Source: Candidatus Nanopelagicales bacterium
GTDB taxonomy: Bacteria; Actinomycetota; Actinomycetes; S36-B12; UBA5976
Reading direction: 5' to 3'
NCBI GenBank assembly: GCA_021742025.1
Contig: JAIOWT010000055.1
Coordinates: 1 to 6,626, forward strand
DNA length: 6,626 nucleotides
The notes below the pieces were generated by a model. It saw only the letters and a program-made list of their open reading frames with translations, was not told where the DNA came from and searched no databases. Every line of letters starts with the position of its first letter. The first letter of the stretch is position 1. The position numbers and the translations under genes are program-made. This document shows, piece after piece, positions 1 through 4,998 of the stretch.

Positions 1-56
1 GTTCGAAGGCCACCGCTTTTAGGCCCATACATGTTTGCAATGTGAGCTATTCGCAT
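1..56 (-). CDS. Glycosyltransferase, GT4-like, N-terminal fragment (runs off the left edge)
   Basis: Reading the minus strand from an ATG at 56-54 gives 18 complete codons plus a Thr codon cut by the edge. The peptide starts MRIAHIANMYGPKSGGLR. A short beta strand followed by a Gly-rich GPKSGG loop is the typical start of a GT-B glycosyltransferase, where that loop lies near the sugar-nucleotide phosphates and the acceptor. The ATG lies 2 nt after the TAA stop of the mannosyltransferase (TAACTATG), so the two are almost certainly one operon with coupled translation. No Shine-Dalgarno sequence precedes it. Donor and acceptor cannot be told from 19 residues. A second envelope-glycan transferase is the natural reading from context. 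Confidence 0.7.
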   Translation of the reverse strand, partial: MRIAHIANMYGPKSGGLR

Positions 57-58
57 AG

Positions 59-1210
59 TTAAGCGGCCAATGAACTGCGGGAGTTTTCTTGGAAGTTTGA
101 TATTGCAGTTTCGTAGTGGCCAATGATTGATTCCGTTAGAGAAAGCCACGTGCGGTTTCGCACCATGTTTTCGCCGTTTTGACCGAACGTAATAATTTGC
201 TGTGGGTTATCGATCAGAGTCTGCACGGCATTACGCAGTTCATCAAGTGAACCTGGCTTATAGAGATACCCGTTGAATCCTGGCTCGACTAAATCAAGTG
301 GTCCACCTGTTGCAGGCGCTACTACCGGCACCTGGCAAGCCATTGCTTCTTGAATTACTTGGCAGAAAGTTTCTTTTTCACCAGTGGTAACCATGACGTC
401 CAGGGATGCCATGGCTTGGCCCAATTGCTCGCCGCTTAAGTGACCTGTGAATCTGGCATACGGAAGGTGGCTTGCCAATCTCTCTCGGCTAGGTCCATCT
501 CCGATGATCACTAACTGAACTTTTTTGCCAGCTCGTGACTCCAAATTGTGAAGGATGCGTAAGTTCTCCACGCATTTTTCCGGCGCTAAGCGTCCGGCAA
601 AGCCAACAACAATCGTGTTTTCATCTGCGCCCCAACTCTGACGCAATGTTTCACTGCGGTATGAGTTATTGAATTGGCCCGTGTCCACACCGCGACCCCA
701 AATTTTGATGTTTCCGATACCTAGATTTTCTAGATACGCCTTGGAATGTGTCGAAGGAGCAAGATTCAAATCAACAGTTGAATGAATCTTTCGAATTCGT
801 CGCTCGACTAATGTGCTAATTCTGGAAAGGCCATAGTGATTCACGAAGCCTGCGACGTCGGTTTGGAATATTGCAACTGAAGGAATCTGATATTGCTTGG
901 CAACTCGCCTAGCTTGGTCGCCAAGCAAGAATGGTGAAGCCAAATGCAATACGTCTGGTTGAAACCGATTGATGCGATTTGCAATTTCTTTCACGCGAAT
1001 TGTTGGGAAGTCCACTTGTGCTAATGAATCAATGGAAATTGAAGGAACGCGATCAACATTTAGTCCCTGAATTTCAAATGGCCCTTTTCCGGGAGCCAAG
1101 ATCTGCACATCATGTCCCATGTTTTTTAGGTTGGTGCCAACCTTAAGAACAGAGTTAGTAACTCCATTGGAACGCGGCAAAAAGGACTCAGTCGCAATAA
1201 GAATTCTCAC
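59..1210 (-). CDS. GT4 family alpha-mannosyltransferase, MgtA-like
   Basis: A 383-residue GT-B fold enzyme, normal length for the family. The N-terminus (ATESFLPRSNGVTNSV, residues 6-21) has the SNGVTNSV acceptor-side loop typical of actinobacterial MgtA/GDP-mannose-dependent mannosyltransferases. The C-terminal Rossmann domain has GRLAPEK (206-212, with Arg207 and Lys212 expected to contact the donor phosphates) and the E-x7-E signature at Glu280/Glu288 in KETFCQVIQEAM. In known relatives these enzymes transfer mannose from GDP-mannose to a membrane glycolipid such as a glucuronosyl diacylglycerol or phosphatidylinositol mannoside, at the inner membrane face. There is no signal peptide or membrane helix, so it should be cytosolic or peripheral. 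The start is GTG at 1210, chosen because MRILIATE begins the first beta strand directly. A -10-like TATAAC ends 6 nt upstream, suggesting a leaderless mRNA. It is followed 2 nt later by another glycosyltransferase. The exact acceptor is not determinable. Confidence 0.88.
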   Translation of the reverse strand: MRILIATESFLPRSNGVTNSVLKVGTNLKNMGHDVQILAPGKGPFEIQGLNVDRVPSISIDSLAQVDFPTIRVKEIANRINRFQPDVLHLASPFLLGDQARRVAKQYQIPSVAIFQTDVAGFVNHYGLSRISTLVERRIRKIHSTVDLNLAPSTHSKAYLENLGIGNIKIWGRGVDTGQFNNSYRSETLRQSWGADENTIVVGFAGRLAPEKCVENLRILHNLESRAGKKVQLVIIGDGPSRERLASHLPYARFTGHLSGEQLGQAMASLDVMVTTGEKETFCQVIQEAMACQVPVVAPATGGPLDLVEPGFNGYLYKPGSLDELRNAVQTLIDNPQQIITFGQNGENMVRNRTWLSLTESIIGHYETAISNFQENSRSSLAA

Positions 1211-1216
1211 ACCCTA

Positions 1217-1243
1217 GTTATATTGAAGTTAAGTTATTGTTAA
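1217..1243 (-). promoter_or_regulatory. Putative leaderless promoter of the mannosyltransferase
   Basis: On the minus strand, TATAAC (1222-1217) resembles the TATAAT -10 element and ends exactly 6 nt before the GTG start. Transcription would begin at or next to the start codon. TTAACA (1243-1238) matches a -35 TTGACA at 5 of 6 positions, with a somewhat short 15-nt spacer. No usable Shine-Dalgarno sequence is present. Assignment is by motif only. Confidence 0.5.
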
Positions 1244-1244
1244 G
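1217..1244 (+). repeat. Three 11-bp-phased GTTA direct repeats (candidate response-regulator box)
   Basis: GTTATA at 1217, GTTAAG at 1228 and GTTAAG at 1239 start exactly 11 bp apart, one helical turn. This is the layout of tandem half-sites for OmpR/PhoB-family winged-helix response regulators. Further GTT-containing copies (GTTCGC at 1246, GTTAAT at 1256) are out of phase. The array covers the putative -10/-35 of the minus-strand glycosyltransferase and lies upstream of the plus-strand HAD/GDPD genes, so it could control either side. Which regulator binds, if any, is inference. Confidence 0.4.
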
Positions 1245-1261
1245 GGTTCGCTTGGGTTAAT

Positions 1262-1282
1262 GTCACCTTAATTAATTGTGAC
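1262..1282. promoter_or_regulatory. GTCAC-N11-GTGAC inverted repeat (operator-like)
   Basis: GTCAC (1262-1266) and GTGAC (1278-1282) are perfect complements about an A+T-rich centre containing TTAATTAA. Spacing between half-site centres is 16 bp. It lies in the divergent region between the glycosyltransferase and the HAD gene, 23 nt upstream of the HAD start. A dimeric regulator site is plausible. No specific family is recognised. Confidence 0.3.
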
Positions 1283-1304
1283 TTAATGGAATCTCGTTCG
1301 ACTT

Positions 1305-2048
1305 ATGTTAATGCGACATTTACCTAATTTCGCTAACAAATTTAGGTTGATGGTCAACCCTAAGAACGTGACAACCGAACCTAAGCCAGTAGCGTTCTTC
1401 AACCTTGATAACACCCTGATTCAAGGCACTTCCCTGGGTCACTTTATTCAAAGCCTGTCTGAATGTGGCCAGTTATCTTGGCGAAACATTTCAAGCTTCA
1501 AGCTCAAGAACTCAAGGCTTAGAGGGAAAAAATCCAAGTCAGATTTAGTCATTGAGCAACAGATCCATAAGGCCTTTAGATTCTTGCAAGGCAGCCGGCA
1601 ATCACAATTCCTTGAAGAATGTGAAGCCATTGCTAATCGGTTACTCAATTACAAGATCAATCACCAAGTCTTAAGCCAAGTTCACGAGCACAAGCGCAAT
1701 GGCCATGACACTTGGTTGTTAACTGATGCACCTATTGAAATCGCAACCACACTTGCCCAAAAGATCGGCATGACTGGCGCGCTTGGCACAAAGAGCGAGA
1801 TTTTAGAAGGCACCTACTCCGGGCGCCTAGATGGTGAGTTACTCAAGGGAACACATAAAGCCCAAGCTGCGAAGGAATTGGCTTCGATTCGCTCCTACGA
1901 CTTAACCCAATCATTTGCCTACAGCGATTCCCTAAATGATTTGCCACTCTTGGCATCCGTGGGCACACCATACGTTGTTAATCCAAACTCGGAATTAGCG
2001 CGAATTGCCCGAAAGAATGCGTGGCACGAATTGACGCCTGCAGCGTGA
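1305..2048 (+). CDS. HAD superfamily, subfamily IB phosphatase-like protein with altered nucleophile
   Basis: A 247-residue cytosolic protein resembling SerB/CicA-like HAD-IB hydrolases, usually phosphomonoesterases. Motif I reads FFNLDNTLIQGTS (31-43). The normal DxDxT nucleophile position is Asn33 (AAC at 1401-1403), while the second Asp (Asp35) is kept. Motif II is WLLTDAP with Thr140. The motif III lysine is probably Lys185 in KGTHKAQAA. Motif IV is YSDSLNDLP with Asp208 and Asp212, so the metal-binding end is intact. An Asp-to-Asn change at this position usually abolishes phosphatase activity, so the protein may be catalytically dead or binding-only. The rest looks well conserved, not decayed. 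The start is uncertain. ATG 1305 is used, but ATG 1350 is an alternative still upstream of motif I, and neither has a good ribosome site. It overlaps the downstream phosphodiesterase and is probably co-transcribed with it. Confidence 0.85.
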   Translation: MLMRHLPNFANKFRLMVNPKNVTTEPKPVAFFNLDNTLIQGTSLGHFIQSLSECGQLSWRNISSFKLKNSRLRGKKSKSDLVIEQQIHKAFRFLQGSRQSQFLEECEAIANRLLNYKINHQVLSQVHEHKRNGHDTWLLTDAPIEIATTLAQKIGMTGALGTKSEILEGTYSGRLDGELLKGTHKAQAAKELASIRSYDLTQSFAYSDSLNDLPLLASVGTPYVVNPNSELARIARKNAWHELTPAA

Positions 2049-2752
2049 TCGAAAACTCAAATTTCACAATTTGGACACACCGAGGTCGACCAGAACCAGA
2101 GCATTGCGAACGCGCATTCGATATTGCCTGGATGTCTGGGATCACGAACTTCGAAATTGATATTCGAAAAACTAAAGACCACCAAGTAGTACTAACCCAC
2201 GACTCAGGCATAAAGCGAATCTCTGGGGTTGAACTTGAGATTGCAGACTTGACGCTCAGTGAACTGCAAGAACATCCGATCGACGGCCTGCATCCATGGG
2301 TAACCCTTGAGCAGTTTCTTTCCAACTACCCGACCGCTAAAGTTTCGATTGACTTTAAGTCAGATGACGTATTGCATCCCGGGATAGAGGTGTTGAGGAA
2401 TTTTCCCAACATGGATATTGTCAACGGATCATTCTCGCGCGCTCGCACCCTAACGATCCGCAAGGAACTTCCCCACTTCAGATCTGCGCTGACTCCTTTT
2501 GAAGTTGTTCAAGTCATGTCTGGCATAACTCCACGGGATTCAAAATCACACAAACTAAATGCCATGGTTCCAAGGCGTCAGTACGGCCTTGAAGTTGTAA
2601 CCCCAAGATTTGTTCGAACCTGCATTCGCGCTGGGATCGACATTCACGTCTGGGTTATCAATCAGGTGGATGAGGCTGCAAAGTTACTAGAGCTTGGTGT
2701 TCATGGCATTGTCACTGATGACTTTAGGGTTATTAGCTCAATCAAACGTTAA
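2045..2752 (+). CDS. Glycerophosphodiester phosphodiesterase (GDPD family)
   Basis: A TIM-barrel enzyme that hydrolyses deacylated phospholipids (glycerophospho-ethanolamine, -glycerol, -inositol) to sn-glycerol 3-phosphate and an alcohol. Numbered from the GTG at 2045: His12-Arg13 (THRG), Pro18-Glu19 (PE-N equivalent), metal ligands Glu37 and Asp39 in FEIDIR, His52-Asp53 in LTHD, and SIDFK, in which Asp103 replaces the usual Glu of EIK. The C-terminal VVTPRFV, IHVWVIN and GIVTDD are typical of actinobacterial GDPDs. With no signal peptide it is probably cytosolic (UgpQ-like). Start choice: GTG 2045 overlaps the HAD stop as GTGA, which favours coupled translation. An in-frame GTG at 2021 would add eight residues (V-A-R-I-D-A-C-S) and a 28-nt overlap. 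The His-to-PE loop is about two residues shorter than the common form. The family assignment is firm, the substrate is not. Confidence 0.9.
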   Translation: MIENSNFTIWTHRGRPEPEHCERAFDIAWMSGITNFEIDIRKTKDHQVVLTHDSGIKRISGVELEIADLTLSELQEHPIDGLHPWVTLEQFLSNYPTAKVSIDFKSDDVLHPGIEVLRNFPNMDIVNGSFSRARTLTIRKELPHFRSALTPFEVVQVMSGITPRDSKSHKLNAMVPRRQYGLEVVTPRFVRTCIRAGIDIHVWVINQVDEAAKLLELGVHGIVTDDFRVISSIKR

Positions 2753-2781
2753 ATGTGGTTTCAGGACCAACGAACTTAACC

Positions 2782-2787
2782 TAGATT
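2782..2787 (+). promoter_or_regulatory. -10 element TAGATT of the SOUL gene (leaderless geometry)
   Basis: TAGATT fits the TANNNT actinobacterial -10 and ends 6 nt before the ATG at 2794, placing transcription start on the start codon. No Shine-Dalgarno sequence is seen, and the -35 region (TTTCAG, 17 nt upstream) is weak. This suggests the SOUL gene can be transcribed separately from the HAD/GDPD pair. Confidence 0.5.
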
Positions 2788-2793
2788 TAAAGT

Positions 2794-3369
2794 ATGACCG
2801 AGGAACAGAAATACACCGTTGAACGCAGCTTCCCAAAGTTTGAAGTTCGCCGGTACGAGGCCTGTGTATTTGCTGATGTCACGGTTTCAGCAGACTTCCA
2901 AACTGCAGGCAGCATAGCGTTTCGCTCACTAATTGGTTACATCTCAGGAAGCAATGAGCCCAACACAAAAATTGCTATGACCTCCCCCGTGATTCAAGAA
3001 TCAACGTCTGAAAATTCATCCACCAAGATTGCGATGACATCGCCAGTGATTCAAGAGTCATCAAAGGATTTGCAGCTTGTCAGCTTTGTTATGCCTGCAG
3101 GCATGACTCTTGATGACTTACCGTTACCAACAAACTCAAAGGTCTCTCTTCGGGAGATGCCTGAGCAATTGATAGCAGTTGCGAGATTCACAGGTCGTTG
3201 GACCGAGAGTGCATACCAACGCCAATTGACTCAATTGCGAGAACAACTGATTCAAAATGGAATGACTGAAGTCAGTGCCCCTAGGTATGCTCGATTTGAT
3301 CCACCTTGGACCCCATCGTTCTTGCGTAGAAACGAAATCCAAATTCCAATCGCAACACCGACCCAATAG
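2794..3369 (+). CDS. SOUL/HEBP family heme-binding-like protein
   Basis: A 191-residue protein matching the SOUL family: an N-terminal YTVERSFPKFEVRRYEACVFADV (6-28, the family's 'YEVR.Y' start), the hallmark KIAMTSPV segment, SFVMPAGMTLDDLP (97-110), RFTGRW (131-136) and a C-terminal YARFDPPWTPSFLRRNEI (165-182). Eukaryotic members bind heme or porphyrin. In bacteria the function is not established, and I do not claim heme binding here. No signal peptide is seen, so it should be cytosolic. The hallmark TKIAMTSPVIQES occurs twice, at 58-70 and 77-89. The copies are identical in protein but differ at seven silent codon positions. The ATG at 2794 is preceded by a TANNNT box at leaderless spacing. 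It lies 41 nt after the phosphodiesterase gene and 13 nt before a tRNA gene. Confidence 0.9.
   Translation: MTEEQKYTVERSFPKFEVRRYEACVFADVTVSADFQTAGSIAFRSLIGYISGSNEPNTKIAMTSPVIQESTSENSSTKIAMTSPVIQESSKDLQLVSFVMPAGMTLDDLPLPTNSKVSLREMPEQLIAVARFTGRWTESAYQRQLTQLREQLIQNGMTEVSAPRYARFDPPWTPSFLRRNEIQIPIATPTQ
2965..3060 (+). repeat. Internal 39-bp duplication in the SOUL gene
   Basis: Bases 2965-3003 and 3022-3060 encode the same 13 residues (TKIAMTSPVIQES), offset by 57 nt. They differ at 7 of 39 bases, all third codon positions. The spacing residues between copies are TSENSST. The all-silent divergence indicates an old duplication kept by selection on the protein, not a recent slippage event. Confidence 0.85.
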
Positions 3370-3372
3370 ACT
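3367..3372 (+). promoter_or_regulatory. Possible tRNA promoter -10 (TAGACT)
   Basis: TAGACT fits TANNNT and ends 10 nt before the mature tRNA 5' end, which would give a leader of about 4 nt. It overlaps the SOUL stop codon TAG. The sequence 17 nt upstream, TTCCAA, is a poor -35. Read-through from the SOUL gene is the alternative source of the tRNA. Confidence 0.3.
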
Positions 3373-3382
3373 GGTGTTTCTG

Positions 3383-3456
3383 GGGGCGGTAGCTCAGTTG
3401 GTCAGAGCATCGGACTCATAATCCGTGGGTCGTCGGTTCGAGCCCGACCCGCCCCA
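3383..3456 (+). tRNA. tRNA with CAU anticodon (elongator Met likely; Ile2 possible)
   Basis: A full 74-nt cloverleaf: acceptor GGGGCGG pairs perfectly with CCGCCCC, the D stem is GCTC/GAGC, the anticodon loop is CTCATAA with anticodon CAT at 3417-3419, and the T arm is GTCGG-TTCGAGC-CCGAC with discriminator A. CCA is not encoded. The anticodon stem has a T27-T43 mismatch above four good pairs. It is not the initiator: G1-C72 is paired and the anticodon stem lacks three consecutive G-C pairs. Elongator Met is favoured by resemblance to actinobacterial tRNAs. A lysidine-modified tRNA-Ile2 has the same loop and cannot be excluded by eye. It starts 13 nt after the SOUL stop codon. Confidence 0.93.
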
Positions 3457-3458
3457 CT
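3443..3458 (+). repeat. tRNA 3' end repeated at 4011-4026 (att-like direct repeat, copy 1)
   Basis: The 16 bases covering the 3' T-arm strand, acceptor strand and discriminator (CCCGACCCGCCCCACT) recur at 4011-4026 with a single G-to-A change. The repeats bracket the lipoprotein gene. Duplication of a tRNA 3' end is the normal scar of tyrosine-integrase insertion, but no integrase gene lies between the copies. Confidence 0.5.
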
Positions 3459-3480
3459 ACTACGAAATGCCACGATCTAG

Positions 3481-3508
3481 TGCTCTCAAGGTTGATTCAA
3501 TGAGAGCA
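3481..3508 (+). other. 8-bp perfect hairpin downstream of the tRNA
   Basis: TGCTCTCA (3481-3488) and TGAGAGCA (3501-3508) are perfect complements around a 12-nt loop, which itself contains a small TTG/CAA pairing. It starts 24 nt after the tRNA. There is no T-run after it, so it is not a classic intrinsic terminator. It may end or protect the tRNA precursor, or be an operator for the lipoprotein promoter 18 nt further on. Confidence 0.45.
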
Positions 3509-3525
3509 ATACATGCGATTCCAAA

Positions 3526-3554
3526 GAGACAGTCCTTGTCATTGCATCTAGGCT
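3526..3554 (+). promoter_or_regulatory. Putative leaderless promoter of the lipoprotein gene
   Basis: GAGACA (3526-3531, 4 of 6 match to TTGACA) and TAGGCT (3549-3554, TANNNT) are separated by 17 nt. The -10 ends 6 nt before the ATG at 3561. This is the best spaced promoter in the window and predicts a leaderless transcript. Confidence 0.55.
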
Positions 3555-3560
3555 TTCGAT

Positions 3561-4001
3561 ATGCGAAGGATCATTGCAGCTTGTGCAGCGGGGTTGTTGC
3601 TAGTGGGTTGTTCACAGAAAGCCCCCCTAGCGGATCTTGCTGATGGTGATTGCACGGGTGCGCAGGCCGACCTGGTCAATAAACATATTTCAAGTCAGAT
3701 TGATGCCTTGGCTGAGAAAGACTGGAAGTTGGCCTACACCTTTGCTTCGGAGAATTTTCAATCCAACGTCTCCGTTGAAGACTTCATCCTGGTGATTGAC
3801 GCACAATATCCGATGCTGATTGAAAACAAGGGATATCAATTCAACGCGTGCACTATTAGAGACAACACAATTACGCAAGAAGTCAGCGTCACAAGTGATG
3901 AGAAAGTGTTCAGCCTCTCTTACAGACTCACAACAAATGGATCCGCACTTGGAGTTGAGTCAGCAGTGGTTAGCAGGGTTGATCCTCAGGTAAATGCTTG
4001 A
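3561..4001 (+). CDS. DUF4864-like lipoprotein
   Basis: A 146-residue exported lipoprotein. It has a short N-terminus with two Arg, a hydrophobic stretch (residues 4-15) and a lipobox LLVGC with acylated Cys17. After a linker, residues about 33-140 look like DUF4864: helical VNKHISSQIDALAEKDWKLA (39-58), YTFASENFQSNVSVEDFI (59-76), a YPML segment (83-86), then strands containing ITQEVSV and FSLSYRL. The fold suggested is a small alpha+beta (NTF2/cystatin-like) domain, but the function of DUF4864 is unknown and I do not propose one. Cys31 and Cys97 could pair outside the membrane. The ATG is supported by the signal peptide starting immediately (MRRIIAAC) and a -10 at leaderless spacing. It is bracketed by the tRNA and a near-copy of the tRNA 3' end. 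Confidence 0.82.
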   Translation: MRRIIAACAAGLLLVGCSQKAPLADLADGDCTGAQADLVNKHISSQIDALAEKDWKLAYTFASENFQSNVSVEDFILVIDAQYPMLIENKGYQFNACTIRDNTITQEVSVTSDEKVFSLSYRLTTNGSALGVESAVVSRVDPQVNA

Positions 4002-4004
4002 TTT

Positions 4005-4021
4005 GGTGGCCCCGACCCACC
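4005..4021 (+). terminator. Weak hairpin after the lipoprotein gene
   Basis: GGTGG (4005-4009) pairs with CCACC (4017-4021) around a 7-nt C-rich loop, 4 nt after the stop codon. It sits between convergent genes, where a shared terminator is expected, but has no T-run on either side. It overlaps the near-copy of the tRNA 3' end. The A at 4019, the only base differing from the tRNA copy, is the one that completes this stem. Confidence 0.3.
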
Positions 4022-4026
4022 CCACT
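4011..4026 (+). repeat. Near-copy of the tRNA 3' end (att-like direct repeat, copy 2)
   Basis: Matches tRNA bases 3443-3458 at 15 of 16 positions and lies 568 bp downstream in the same orientation. The match stops abruptly on both sides. The run is strikingly C-rich compared with its surroundings. Confidence 0.5.
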
Positions 4027-4052
4027 TTCTGAGTCAGGATTTGGAGCAACTA

Positions 4053-4961
4053 TTACTTAGTATGAACACTTTCGTCACTTGCAGAAAAACTCTGCATAGC
4101 CAATCCAATCACTACCAAGATGAGTCCAACCGTGCCATTAAGGGTCACTGCTTCACCTAAGACAACTACGCCAAGCACGGCTGCAGTAACTGGATCAGCC
4201 AGCATCATTGTCGAAGCAACACCTGGACTGATTCCCCGTAGACCTAACATCTGGATGCCATTAGCAATACCCATAGTTACTGCGCCAAGGTAGACAGCAA
4301 GCAAGATAGTTTGCGTAGTCCACTCCATCTGCAGTAAGTCACTTCGCACAACAAAGAACAGTCCAATTGAACCAAGCAAGAAAGCCATTCCTGGAAGCTG
4401 AGATGAATGTCCCCCAGCACGGACTTCAATTTTTGCCGCATTTATGTATGCACCGATGCCGGATCCTGCAATAACGGCAAAGATTAGTCCCGTTGCATCA
4501 TTAGTTTGAAGTTCCCCAAGTGAGGCGATCACCAAACCTGAAATTGCAATGGCAGTTGATATGTACCAAATTTTGCTTGGACGTTCGCGCAAGAAAATCC
4601 AGCCGACTATTCCCGCCGATACTGGAATGCAGCCAACTGTGATCAATGCCGCAGTTGCTACTCCAGTTCGATCAACTGAAGCAAAGAAAAAGACTTGGTA
4701 CGAAGCTGAGCTCGCACCCATAATCCAAACACCTGGACGAGTAATCAGTCGAGGTAACTGACTGAGTTTGCCTCCCAAGAATGGAGCAAGCATAAGTAGC
4801 GTAATTGCGCCAATGAATAAGCGCACAAATCCGATTACTGGCGAAGGAGTGTTTATCGCATAAATTGCGGCAACTGTGCCTGCGGTTCCGGCCAGACCGT
4901 TTCCCAGGAGCGAAAGACCGACAGATCGACCAGCATGCTTGTTTGTTTTGGTGTCAGACAT
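4053..4961 (-). CDS. EamA/DMT superfamily transporter
   Basis: An inner-membrane permease of the drug/metabolite transporter superfamily, 302 residues from the ATG at 4961. About ten hydrophobic segments fall into two EamA halves. Numbered from the longer form below, the first half runs about 20-155 and ends in IFLRERPS (129-136), with the conserved Glu133. The second runs about 163-298 and ends in VVLGEAVT (273-280), with Glu277. SPVIGFVRLFIGAI (47-60) and SPGVASTMMLADPVTAAVLG (252-271) are typical family segments. Such proteins usually export or import small metabolites, and the substrate cannot be predicted. A GTG start at 4982 would add seven residues. ATG 4961 is preferred because a leaderless mini-ORF overlaps it. 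It is convergent with the lipoprotein gene and divergent from the kinase-peptidase fusion. Confidence 0.9.
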   Translation of the reverse strand: MSDTKTNKHAGRSVGLSLLGNGLAGTAGTVAAIYAINTPSPVIGFVRLFIGAITLLMLAPFLGGKLSQLPRLITRPGVWIMGASSASYQVFFFASVDRTGVATAALITVGCIPVSAGIVGWIFLRERPSKIWYISTAIAISGLVIASLGELQTNDATGLIFAVIAGSGIGAYINAAKIEVRAGGHSSQLPGMAFLLGSIGLFFVVRSDLLQMEWTTQTILLAVYLGAVTMGIANGIQMLGLRGISPGVASTMMLADPVTAAVLGVVVLGEAVTLNGTVGLILVVIGLAMQSFSASDESVHTK

Positions 4962-4992
4962 TTTGACACTTAACTGCGTCACTGCTGATCAT
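4954..4992 (-). CDS. Possible 12-residue leaderless leader peptide upstream of the EamA gene
   Basis: A TAGGCT hexamer (5004-4999) ends 6 nt before an ATG at 4992-4990, the same geometry as neighbouring genes. That ATG is out of frame with the transporter and opens a mini-ORF encoding MISSDAVKCQNV. It stops at TGA 4956-4954, so its last codons overlap the transporter ATG (4961-4959). This would allow translation to be coupled or controlled. It is supported only by spacing and overlap. The alternative is a 10-nt leader to GTG 4982. Confidence 0.3.
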   Translation of the reverse strand: MISSDAVKCQNV

Positions 4993-4998
4993 TACCAA

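Noticed and set aside
1448..1648. Minus-strand open frame inside the HAD gene, and similar ones at 3136-3366, 3690-3878 (minus) and 4549-4761 (plus)
   Set aside because: Each is opposite or out of frame to a gene with clear family motifs and has no features of its own.
1305..2048. Pseudogene call for the HAD gene because of the Asn nucleophile
   Set aside because: The frame is intact, length is normal and other motifs are conserved, so an altered but maintained protein is more likely than decay.
1978..2325. 115-codon minus-strand open frame
   Set aside because: Antisense to the HAD end and the GDPD catalytic region, whose motifs are unmistakable. The Ser/Cys-rich peptide looks like a shadow.
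3383..3456. Initiator tRNA-fMet
   Set aside because: G1 pairs with C72 and the anticodon stem lacks the three consecutive G-C pairs of initiators.
3425..3643. 72-codon plus-strand open frame (with an internal ATG at 3500)
   Set aside because: It begins inside the tRNA and overlaps the start and signal peptide of the well-supported lipoprotein in another frame. Its peptide has no recognisable domain.
4005..4030. Strong bidirectional intrinsic terminator between convergent genes
   Set aside because: Only a 5-bp stem and no T-run on either strand. Kept as a weak hairpin instead.
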